From Gammaproteobacteria bacterium (GTDB taxonomy: Bacteria > Pseudomonadota > Gammaproteobacteria > Steroidobacterales > Woeseiaceae), in contig JAOTZC010000026.1 in NCBI GenBank assembly GCA_029861535.1, positions 1 to 35,691 on the forward strand: a DNA stretch of 35,691 bases, given 5' to 3'. Both the position numbers and the translations under genes were made by a program. Under the pieces are notes generated by a model. The model made no database searches. It was not told the origin of the DNA and saw nothing but the letters and a program-made list of their open reading frames with translations. Below, one piece after another: positions 26,295-33,700 of the stretch. Positions within the stretch are counted from its first letter, which is position 1; each line of letters starts with the position of its first letter.

Positions 26295-27151
26295 GCCGCT
26301 CGCCGCTCGCCTACCCTCTTGTCCGCGGCATCGACGGCGACAGCGGCGGAGCCGCCGACCTGCAGACCGACATCATGCGTTTCATGGCAATTCTTGCCCT
26401 ATGCTTGGTCGCGATTTTCGCGCTCGTGCAAAGTATTCCACTTGCGCCTGAAATTCCTATAGAGGTTGTTGCCGAAACCGCTCAAGCAGAACCCGTTATC
26501 GAGGCGCAAGATCCTGTAACGGCTCCGACTGTCGAAGCAGCGAAACCGATTGTCGAAAAACTCACCGAAATCGTCGACACCACACCGCCATCGCACATGC
26601 AAGCGGTAGCCAAGCCGCAAGTTACACTCGCACGTCCCAAATGGGTGCCAAAATTTCAGCCACAGACTCCACAAAAGCCTCCGCCGATGCCGGAGGCGCG
26701 CGCTACTGAGACGCCAGAACCGGCGCCGTCAATGGAGAAGGCATCGTTACCGTCGGTGGTCCAGACAAAAACACCGAGTGAACCGCAGGATGAGAAAGGC
26801 TTTACGCTGCGATTCGAATCAGATCTGGTGTTGACGCGCTTGGTCGCGGCTGGTCACGTTGGGTTCTACGCAATCGATGCCGGTCGTGCACAGCGCATGG
26901 CTGTCAGCGAGAGCCGTATTAGCTTCTGGGAAGCCTCAACACCCAATTCATTTCACGAGATGGAAGCGACGACGGTACCACGACCCGTGATCGAGGCATT
27001 ATCGCGAACCGGCGCCGACGCAAGGTCTGTTGACTGGGGCGTCACGTTACCCGGAAAGCTCCGAAATCAACTAAGTACGCTGATGCGCGAACACTCGAGT
27101 GGCGCCCTCGTTATTGGCGCCGACGGTAACCTCAATCTGGAGGCGTCGTAG
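26291..27151 (+). CDS. ExbD/TolR-like single-pass protein with proline-rich linker
   Basis: Encodes 286 residues from TTG 26291, overlapping the previous stop as TTGA; no in-frame ATG precedes the membrane helix except within it. A cytoplasmic N-terminus of about 27 residues leads to one transmembrane helix (about 28-50). Asp27 sits at its cytoplasmic edge (LQTDIMRFMAIL), where ExbD, TolR and MotB carry the essential proton-accepting Asp. A 120-residue Pro/Glu/Ala linker (about 51-170) follows, long enough to cross the periplasm as in TonB or TolA. A folded C-terminal domain (about 170-286) ends ALVIGADGNLNLE. So it may combine ExbD-like and TonB/TolA-like roles. It shares one base with the next gene's GTG. 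Confidence 0.62.
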   Translation: MSRSPLAYPLVRGIDGDSGGAADLQTDIMRFMAILALCLVAIFALVQSIPLAPEIPIEVVAETAQAEPVIEAQDPVTAPTVEAAKPIVEKLTEIVDTTPPSHMQAVAKPQVTLARPKWVPKFQPQTPQKPPPMPEARATETPEPAPSMEKASLPSVVQTKTPSEPQDEKGFTLRFESDLVLTRLVAAGHVGFYAIDAGRAQRMAVSESRISFWEASTPNSFHEMEATTVPRPVIEALSRTGADARSVDWGVTLPGKLRNQLSTLMREHSSGALVIGADGNLNLEAS

Positions 27152-28680
27152 TGTTGCGTAGAGTACTAATCATCAGTTTCCTCGCCGTACAAGCGTTGCC
27201 GTCGCCAATTTTGGCGAAAGAAGTCGATCTCGATCGTTTTGTCGACCGCGAATTGATTCCATTCGTTACTCAGCAGTTGTTGACTCACCCGCGCTTCAAG
27301 GGCGAGACGCTCATGTTCGTCATTCTCGACAACAATACACCGGCACCTATCAGCAATGAACTCGCTCTGTCATTGCGCGATCGTCTGTTGGATGCGGCAT
27401 TAGACACAAACGGTGTACGAATCGGCTGGCGGCAAGGCAGCGCCGATCGTCTTGGTACAACAGCTGTGGACTGCACGCGCGATGATGTTCACTACTACAT
27501 AGGACTCGAACTGTCCCAGCAGGTCGATCGCAGCTACGAACTGAGCCTACATGCACTGGACCTGGAAGATCACAGGTGGGTCGGCGGCTTCGTCAAGTCC
27601 TGGCGCGGCAGGTTGAACGGCTCACAACAGCAAGCAATTCAAAGGACGCAGGTTGATCAGACATTTCTGGGCGCCCGAGACGTACCGTTTACACTGGCGC
27701 AGACAGACCTGCTTGCGCGGCATCTCGCGCACGAATTGTCCTGCGATCTATTAAGACAAACTAATGGCGAATACATCGTTCCGACGTCGACAGCGGCCAA
27801 CAGCGACGACGAACTGGACGGCACCGTGGAATTGATCGGCAACAATATTGCGGCCCATTCTGCAATTGAATTGACGGTGGACAGCGACCGTGCAAATGCG
27901 GCGCTCGCCGGCAAGGCGCACCAGATCGATGGACCGCTGTATCAATACTGGCTGACAGTGACACCGAACGGCAAGGACACCGACCTGACAACCTTGAGTG
28001 CCAGCGCTTATGTCGTGATGCCAAATACTCGATATGCAAACATGGAGCCAACGACTCCGGTCACAGTTCCGCGACCACAGGCGCGAGAACGCGCTCTGCC
28101 TATACCGGCAGCGATATCCATTCCGAATGCAGGCAGTGATGCGTTGATCGGCCCGCTGCAAGTTCATTCGCCAACAAGCGTTGCACAATGCGGCTCGCAA
28201 GACGCATTCCTGCAAACGGCCTCGTATTGGTCGAGAGGTCGGCAGTGTTCGTTACTCGAGGCCAGCACACACTCAGACGCGGTCGTATTTGTCCTCGAGC
28301 ATCAACCACACCTTGGCCTCGTTCGCTTAGGCGGCGACAATTGCCGTGACCGTACGACAGCTCGCGTGGTGCGTCGCGGTGGTTCGCTGCGATTCCCAAT
28401 CGCCCCGTTTTCGACAAATACCGGTCAAGCACAAGAATCCGACGACTGGCTGGTCACACCGCGTGTGGATACTTATTACGCAATCGCAATATCGGACGCC
28501 AGATCGGCAAGGCGCATCGCCAATCATATCGACAGGTTGCCGATGCGCTGCGGCGCGCCATCCCGGTCGGGCCTGACCGGTGCAGATCTGCGTAACTGGC
28601 TCGACGACTTTGCAATGCTTGCGGCGCAATCCGCCAATCACATTGACTGGCGGGCATTAGAACTAAAAGACGTACTTTGA
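27151..28680 (+). CDS. Large secreted protein of the motor-like operon
   Basis: Encodes 509 residues from GTG 27151, which shares its first base with the preceding TAG stop; GGAGG lies at 27139-27143. A signal peptide ends at SPILA (residue 22). Residues 30-215 look like a CsgG/LpoB-type alpha-beta fold (strands such as LMFVILDN and helix LSLRDRLLDAALD, then a YYIGLELSQQVD strand), which is a guess from pattern alone. The C-terminal third (from about 345) contains VVFVLEHQPHLGLVRL and a DTYYAIAISD strand, weakly like DUF4384-type modules. Six cysteines suggest periplasmic disulphides. No lipobox. Function unknown; tight gene spacing places it in the same complex or pathway. Confidence 0.72.
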   Translation: MLRRVLIISFLAVQALPSPILAKEVDLDRFVDRELIPFVTQQLLTHPRFKGETLMFVILDNNTPAPISNELALSLRDRLLDAALDTNGVRIGWRQGSADRLGTTAVDCTRDDVHYYIGLELSQQVDRSYELSLHALDLEDHRWVGGFVKSWRGRLNGSQQQAIQRTQVDQTFLGARDVPFTLAQTDLLARHLAHELSCDLLRQTNGEYIVPTSTAANSDDELDGTVELIGNNIAAHSAIELTVDSDRANAALAGKAHQIDGPLYQYWLTVTPNGKDTDLTTLSASAYVVMPNTRYANMEPTTPVTVPRPQARERALPIPAAISIPNAGSDALIGPLQVHSPTSVAQCGSQDAFLQTASYWSRGRQCSLLEASTHSDAVVFVLEHQPHLGLVRLGGDNCRDRTTARVVRRGGSLRFPIAPFSTNTGQAQESDDWLVTPRVDTYYAIAISDARSARRIANHIDRLPMRCGAPSRSGLTGADLRNWLDDFAMLAAQSANHIDWRALELKDVL

Positions 28681-28690
28681 GGGTAAGCCA

Positions 28691-29278
28691 ATGATTCGAT
28701 TACTTGGCGCAATTACAGGATCTGCACTAGCTCTCGCAACACTGCTGGTGCTAGTCGGCATACCGCAATTCAAGGCGGAGCCGATTGAAATCGATCGTCC
28801 GGTCGTCACGCTGCCATTGCCGACGTCCCCGGTCGAAATACCAGCGCTCGCGCTTAACAAGGCAGACAGTGTCCCTGCAGCATCACCGGCTATACCTTCC
28901 ATGGTGGAGGAATCGGCGGAAAATACGACTGTTGACGATAGCGAAGCTGAAATTGCGGAGCCTCCTGCAGCACCGACCGAGTTTGCAGCGGAATTTGCTG
29001 GCGAATCGGCGGCTACGCTGGATGAGCAAGCTGCAATCGACCAAGTTGCAGATAACGATGCGCAGTCGTGGTACGCATTTTGGAGTCCGTTTCGCAGCGA
29101 ATTTGCAGCATCGGGTTTCGTAGACCAGTTACAACGCGTCACCGGGCTTGATTACCGAGTCGTGAAGATTAAACCCGGAGTGTACGAGGTCGCATTCGCA
29201 TATATCGACGATACCGACATAAACAACAACCTGTCGCAAATAACTGCCGCGACGGGGCTTGAATTGCCGGAGGGATAA
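28691..29278 (+). CDS. Membrane-anchored protein with SPOR-like C-terminal domain
   Basis: Encodes 195 residues. An N-terminal hydrophobic segment (about 3-25) without a good cleavage site anchors it in the inner membrane; an acidic Ala/Pro/Glu linker runs to about 125. Residues 127-192 form a compact domain with W-x-x-FWSPFRSEF, FVDQLQRVTG, VYEVAFAYIDD and a terminal helix. The order of strands and helices resembles SPOR domains, which bind peptidoglycan stripped of stem peptides. The end of the next gene's product has a similar segment (FVQQLENI, FEVVMTYAD). It starts 10 nt after the previous stop with GAGGGTAA upstream. Likely tethers the complex to glycan strands. Confidence 0.68.
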   Translation: MIRLLGAITGSALALATLLVLVGIPQFKAEPIEIDRPVVTLPLPTSPVEIPALALNKADSVPAASPAIPSMVEESAENTTVDDSEAEIAEPPAAPTEFAAEFAGESAATLDEQAAIDQVADNDAQSWYAFWSPFRSEFAASGFVDQLQRVTGLDYRVVKIKPGVYEVAFAYIDDTDINNNLSQITAATGLELPEG

Positions 29279-29279
29279 G

Positions 29280-30080
29280 GTGAGGGAACGACTAATAAAA
29301 TTCGGCATCGTTGTCGTCGGGTCTGTCTTGACCTGTTTCGCGATTACGGCCGATGCACGCATAGTGGAGCCTGACCTGGATTCAGCATGGAGCAACTACC
29401 TGGCGACTCAAACGACCGCCGAGCCGGCATATCAATTTCCACACGCGAGCTGTTTTGGCGTCGCCGCGCTCGAATACGATCTGCCCGAAACCTTATTACT
29501 TGCGGTCGCGCGCGGTGAGAGCGATTTCGAGGCCACGGCGCGGTCGCGGGCCAATGCGCATGGCGTCATGCAGATTTTGTGGCCCGGTACAGCTAAGCAT
29601 CTCGGCATTCATCGGCTCAGCGATCTCTATGATCCGTGTACGAATATCGATGCCGGCGCGCGTTATTTGAAAGAGCTACTCGCCCACTACGACGGCAACC
29701 TGCACCTGGCACTTGCCGCATATAATTACGGACCGCGCCGCATCGCCATGGACGGCAGCCAAATCCCATCCGGCGCAACGTGGTATTCGGGATACATATT
29801 CAGGCACCTAAATTATGTGCTGGGCGATGGCGCGCCGCAGGCGCCTCGCGGAGAGTATTTATATTCTGAGATTGGCCAATCCACACTCGTGACCTTCGGC
29901 GAACCGTATCGCGCGACTGCATTCGTTCAACAACTTGAGAACATATCGCCCGATCTAAGCCTCGACTGGTTTCGACGCGGCACCGGCGAATTCGAGGTGG
30001 TCATGACCTACGCCGACCGGGAATCCTTCGACACCAGCGCGCGCCTGCTCGAACAGGCAGGCTTTCGTTTGGATCCGTAG
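29280..30080 (+). CDS. SLT-family lytic transglycosylase with SPOR-like tail
   Basis: Encodes 266 residues from GTG 29280, set by GGAGG at 29268-29272; the start lies just after the previous stop (29276-29278). A signal peptide ends at ITADA (residue 26). The catalytic domain (about 55-190) is Slt-like: LLLAVARGESDF with catalytic Glu80, then ANAHGVMQIL, DPCTNIDAGARYLKELL and LALAAYNYGP. It cuts glycan strands by forming 1,6-anhydro-muramyl ends. Residues 205-266 look like the SPOR-like domain of the preceding protein: YRATAFVQQLENI and EFEVVMTYADRESF. No lipobox, so soluble periplasmic or secreted. Coupling to the upstream ExbBD-like motor genes suggests local wall remodelling. Confidence 0.88.
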   Translation: MRERLIKFGIVVVGSVLTCFAITADARIVEPDLDSAWSNYLATQTTAEPAYQFPHASCFGVAALEYDLPETLLLAVARGESDFEATARSRANAHGVMQILWPGTAKHLGIHRLSDLYDPCTNIDAGARYLKELLAHYDGNLHLALAAYNYGPRRIAMDGSQIPSGATWYSGYIFRHLNYVLGDGAPQAPRGEYLYSEIGQSTLVTFGEPYRATAFVQQLENISPDLSLDWFRRGTGEFEVVMTYADRESFDTSARLLEQAGFRLDP

Positions 30081-30221
30081 CTCCGTAGAGGCACTGCGTG
30101 CGTGATGCTTTTCATCGGAAGTAAAGCGCAGCGTATTCAACGAAGTGCCGAACCATAGGACAGGTGTTTCCCGCTATCGGACCGAGCCATGACGATGAGA
30201 AGCGTCGCGCACACAGTGCCA

Positions 30222-30860
30222 TTACATACGCACGGACTTAGCAATCTCATCGGGCAACATAGCTTCAATTCGCTCCATCACATCCAGTCGATGCACGAGG
30301 TCGTGGATGTAGTCGAGTCGATCTGTCTCGAGGATCAGTATCTCGCTCATGTCGTAGGTATCGATCCATCCGTCGTACAAGCGTTCGAGGCGTTTCAGGT
30401 AGGCGAGTGGAATATCTTTTTCCATTTTTCGTCCGCGTAAGCGGATGCGCTGTCGCAGGGTTCGCATCGAGCAGCGCAGATAGATCATTAGATCGGGCGG
30501 GCGAATCGCGTCGAGTATCGCCTGATAGAACCCTTGGTAGGTTTGCCAGTCGCGTTTCGAAATCTTGCGCATCTGGTGCAGCGCGGTCGCGAATACTTCC
30601 GCGTCTTCGAAAATCGTACGGTCGAGCGCGACAACGCCGGGTTGACGATCGAGCTCTTGATGCAGCCGAAACTTGTTACTCAGAAAATAAAGCTGCGATT
30701 GAAACGCCCAGCGCTTCATATCTTTGTAAAAATCCGCGAGATAAGGATTTTCGTCGTTGGGTTCGTAAAACGGTGCAACGTCATAAGTTCGCGCAAGAAA
30801 ATCCACCAAAGTGGATTTTCCAGAGCCCATATTTCCGGCAATGGCGATTGAGCGCTTCAT
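30222..30860 (-). CDS. Deoxynucleoside kinase
   Basis: Encodes 212 residues. P-loop AGNMGSGKST (8-17), then YEPNDENPYLADFY, FQSQLYFLSNKF, the catalytic/substrate DRTIFEDAEVFA (E-D-R-S-like motif) and the lid RIRLRGRKMEKDIPLAYLKRL. This is the dNK family (dGK/dAK/dCK-like), which phosphorylates deoxynucleosides for salvage. Which base it prefers cannot be read reliably. Cytoplasmic. It is divergent from the hypoxanthine phosphoribosyltransferase gene, giving a nucleotide-salvage pair that shares a 95-nt control region. About 140 nt without a gene (30081-30221) separates it from the transglycosylase gene; no clear terminator is seen there. Confidence 0.9.
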   Translation of the reverse strand: MKRSIAIAGNMGSGKSTLVDFLARTYDVAPFYEPNDENPYLADFYKDMKRWAFQSQLYFLSNKFRLHQELDRQPGVVALDRTIFEDAEVFATALHQMRKISKRDWQTYQGFYQAILDAIRPPDLMIYLRCSMRTLRQRIRLRGRKMEKDIPLAYLKRLERLYDGWIDTYDMSEILILETDRLDYIHDLVHRLDVMERIEAMLPDEIAKSVRM

Positions 30861-30914
30861 CGACTTCTCCCTGGCCAGCTAAGATACCGCAATCGCGTGT
30901 GGCATCCACGTGTA

Positions 30915-30935
30915 AGTTGCCCTATTCTCGCAACT
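30915..30935. promoter_or_regulatory. Inverted repeat between dNK and hpt genes
   Basis: AGTTGC (30915-30920) and GCAACT (30930-30935) flank a 9-nt centre, 20 nt before the hpt start. It could be an operator; nothing in the sequence names a regulator. Confidence 0.35.
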
Positions 30936-30955
30936 GCTGAGTTTTGGAGTAGCGC

Positions 30956-31495
30956 GTGAGTAATCCTCCCGTTTTGATCGACGAAGCTGCGATTCTGAAG
31001 CGAGTTGGCGAGCTCGCGGATCAGATCTCCGACGACTATGCTGATAAGGGTGACCTTGTATTGGTTGGCGTGCTGAAGGGTTCCTTTATTTTTCTGGCTG
31101 ATCTGTCACGCCGCTTGAGCATTCCGCGAATAATCGAGTTTATCGCAGTATCCAGCTATGGCACTGGCAGTGTGTCCAGCGGCGCGGTGCGTCTGGTCAT
31201 GGATGTTCGTGGCAACATTGAAAACCGGCATGTGTTGATAGTCGAGGACATCGTCGACACCGGCCATACACTCAAATACCTTATCGGCATTCTGGAATCT
31301 CATCGCCCAGCGTCGATTCGAACCTGTTCGTTGTTGCATAAAGCCGAAAGTGCCGAGGTCGATGTCAAAATCGACTACGTGGGTTTTTCTGTCGGCGATG
31401 AATGGGTCGTGGGATATGGGTTGGACTTTGGCGAGCAAGATCGCACGCTGCCCTACATCGGCACCGTAGCGCCCGACGACCGTAACGGCGGCTAG
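30956..31495 (+). CDS. hpt: Hypoxanthine phosphoribosyltransferase
   Basis: Encodes 179 residues from GTG 30956, with GGAG at 30946-30949. HPRT joins PRPP to hypoxanthine or guanine for purine salvage. The PRPP-binding motif is VLIVEDIVDTGHTL; GVLKGSFIF near the N-terminus, the flexible-loop segment AVSSYGTG, and VGFSVGDEWVVGYGLDF near the end are all family hallmarks. The length is normal. The stop shares CTAG with the stop of the convergent CDF gene, so the two reading frames overlap by three bases. Confidence 0.96.
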   Translation: MSNPPVLIDEAAILKRVGELADQISDDYADKGDLVLVGVLKGSFIFLADLSRRLSIPRIIEFIAVSSYGTGSVSSGAVRLVMDVRGNIENRHVLIVEDIVDTGHTLKYLIGILESHRPASIRTCSLLHKAESAEVDVKIDYVGFSVGDEWVVGYGLDFGEQDRTLPYIGTVAPDDRNGG

Positions 31496-32367
31496 CCGTG
31501 ATCCGCACAATCATCCACTTCGATCTCTATCGTCGAGTGGCCGATTCCGTAGTCCCGTTGCAGCAGCGACTTTACGTCCCTGATAATGGTGGTCGGATTG
31601 CTGGTTTCGTCACGCAAACGTACATGCATCGTCAACATCAGGTCCTGCGGTGTCAGCCCCCAAACGTGTACGTGGTGAATTTCCGCAACCGCGGGTAACA
31701 CCGCCACGATCTTCGTCTGCATTTGGTCGACATCCAGCCACTCGGGCGCGCCCTCGAGCAATACGTGTGCGCTGCGCGTGACGAGTACCCATGCGCTTTT
31801 GAGGATCAACATCGCCACAGCAATGGACAATATTGGGTCGATGGTCATCCAACCGGTGTAGATAATGACAATAGCGGCGACAATTGCCGCTACGGAGCCC
31901 AGAAGGTCGCCGGCGACATGCAGCGCTGCGCCGCGAATGTTTAGATTATCCTTGTCGCCCGTATGCAAAATTGCGAACGCGACAATATTGACCAGCAGCC
32001 CGGCCGTCGCGACGACGAGCATTGTCGGGCCGACAACGTCCCTAGGTGTGATGAAACGCTGCATCGCCTCAAATAGGATCCAGCCGACAATCAAGATCAG
32101 GCTCAAGCCGTTAACAAACGCCGCAAGAATCTGAAAACGCTGATATCCGAACGTCAGCTGCGCGTCCGGCGGTCGTTTACTAACGTGAAACGCGACGGCC
32201 GCGAGCGCCAGCGCCATCGTGTCGGTCAGCATGTGGCCAGCATCGGCGAGCAATGCCAGCGATCCAGACAAAATCCCGCCGATGACCTCGACGACCATGA
32301 ATGCACCGGTCAGTATCAGCGCGACAACTACACGACGCATGTTGCTGGCATTATGGTCGTGATCCAT
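31492..32367 (-). CDS. CDF-family metal efflux transporter (CzcD/ZitB-like)
   Basis: Encodes 291 residues with six hydrophobic helices. Cation diffusion facilitators export Zn(II) and related ions using the proton gradient. Metal-site motifs: LLADAGHMLTD (H-x-x-x-D in helix 2) and ALHVAGDLLGS (H-x-x-x-D in helix 5), the H/D pairs typical of zinc-type members. The C-terminal cytoplasmic domain has EIHHVHVWGLTP. The N-terminus is His-rich (MDHDHN). It starts 7 nt after the M20 peptidase stop, so it is probably the last gene of the symporter-peptidase operon; export of zinc next to a zinc peptidase is noted but the link is unproven. Confidence 0.93.
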   Translation of the reverse strand: MDHDHNASNMRRVVVALILTGAFMVVEVIGGILSGSLALLADAGHMLTDTMALALAAVAFHVSKRPPDAQLTFGYQRFQILAAFVNGLSLILIVGWILFEAMQRFITPRDVVGPTMLVVATAGLLVNIVAFAILHTGDKDNLNIRGAALHVAGDLLGSVAAIVAAIVIIYTGWMTIDPILSIAVAMLILKSAWVLVTRSAHVLLEGAPEWLDVDQMQTKIVAVLPAVAEIHHVHVWGLTPQDLMLTMHVRLRDETSNPTTIIRDVKSLLQRDYGIGHSTIEIEVDDCADHG

Positions 32368-32374
32368 AGCGAAG

Positions 32375-33700
32375 CTAGTCCTGCTGCGATTCCTGACTTA
32401 GTCGATAGATCAGTATGGCGGCGCGCTTAATCGCCACGGGCATGGACGATAGATCGAGACTTTCATTAGGCGTATGGCCGCCCTCACCCAGTGCGCCGAG
32501 CCCGGCAAGCGCGTCCGTGTATGGCGCGACAAAGGAAATATCCGCAGCGCCGCGGCGCGACGGGTCGAGCGCCGGCATTTCTCCGCGACCCAATGCCTCA
32601 TTGACGTCGGACAGCAGCAAAGCCAGTCTCTGATTGCCGTCGGTTGGTGACATTGGTGGATAACGGTCCTCGAACTCGATCGTCGCTAGCGTGTGCGGCA
32701 GGTGTTTTTCGACGACGGACCGCATTGCCGCGCGCGCCCATGCCAGCTGATCGACTGAAATTGTCCGCATTCCACCGTGCACGACGACTCTTCGCGGAAC
32801 AACGTTTGTTTTACCGAATGTCGACCCGCGATTTTGTTGTGGATCGTACTCGACCTTGGTGCCGCCTTGAATTGTGCCGGCATTGAACGTTAGGTACTCG
32901 TCGCCACGCACCTCATCGTAAAAACCGTTCAATATGCGCGCCGCTTCGAATATGGCGCCAGCACCGACTTCTTCGTTAAAGATACCGGATGAATGTGCCT
33001 GCTGCCCCTCAACGGTAAGAACCCAACTTGACGAGCTACGGCGTGCAATCGTGGCCCAGTCCGTGTCGTCATAGGTGACCGCCGACTCGAAGCCAAGCGC
33101 AAAATCAGCCCATCTTCCGGCCTCGATCAGGTCTTTCCGCGCGATCGACAACGGCGCACCGGTCTTTTCCTCATCTCCGGTATAAGCGACTGCAATAGAA
33201 ACCTCATCAAGAACCCCAACTTCGGCAAGTGCTTTCAGCGCGAATATGATTATGGCATTGCCCGACTTCATGTCGTCAACGCCCGGGCCTCTCGCAATAT
33301 CGCCGTCTTTTTCAAACGACTGAAACGCATCGTCGGACTCGAAAACGGTGTCGAGGTGACCAATCATCAATATTTTCGGGCCGCGGCTGACATCACGATA
33401 CGCAAACAAATGGCCGGCACGATTAACCTCTGGCGGCATATCAATCCACGCAGAATCGAAGCCGAGTGCATCGAGCTCCCGGCGCATTATTTTTCCAACC
33501 TCGCGCACGCCTTCATGGTTCATCGTGCCGCTGCCGATATTTACGGTCTCCTCGAGCAAACCGATTGCGCCGGAAGCATTGGCGTCGATCCACGCCGAAA
33601 TGCGAGCCTCGGTACTGTCAAGCTCGGATGAACCGGCGGTGGCGGACGAAACCGAAATCGCGACGAGCAATGCCATCAAAATCCTTGTCGTATTCCTCAT
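32375..33700 (-). CDS. Secreted M20 metallopeptidase (glutamate carboxypeptidase-like)
   Basis: Encodes 441 residues. A signal peptide ends near SATAG (about residue 22). M20 family two-zinc site by alignment to carboxypeptidase G2: H115 in GHLDTVF, the bridging D143 in GVDDMKSG, the catalytic pair E177/E178 in TGDEEKTG, E205 in GFESA, and the His in GEGGHTPNES. A dimerisation domain lies between. It probably cleaves C-terminal glutamate or similar residues from peptides or folate-like compounds in the periplasm; substrate unproven. ATG 33700 overlaps the stop of the symporter gene (ATGA), so translation is coupled and the symporter may import the product released by the peptidase. Confidence 0.9.
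   Translation of the reverse strand: MRNTTRILMALLVAISVSSATAGSSELDSTEARISAWIDANASGAIGLLEETVNIGSGTMNHEGVREVGKIMRRELDALGFDSAWIDMPPEVNRAGHLFAYRDVSRGPKILMIGHLDTVFESDDAFQSFEKDGDIARGPGVDDMKSGNAIIIFALKALAEVGVLDEVSIAVAYTGDEEKTGAPLSIARKDLIEAGRWADFALGFESAVTYDDTDWATIARRSSSSWVLTVEGQQAHSSGIFNEEVGAGAIFEAARILNGFYDEVRGDEYLTFNAGTIQGGTKVEYDPQQNRGSTFGKTNVVPRRVVVHGGMRTISVDQLAWARAAMRSVVEKHLPHTLATIEFEDRYPPMSPTDGNQRLALLLSDVNEALGRGEMPALDPSRRGAADISFVAPYTDALAGLGALGEGGHTPNESLDLSSMPVAIKRAAILIYRLSQESQQD

Noticed and set aside
24255-30080. Zorya-type defence system
   Set aside because: ExbB/ExbD-like pair lacks the long ZorA tail and no ZorC/ZorD or ZorE helicase/nuclease genes are present.
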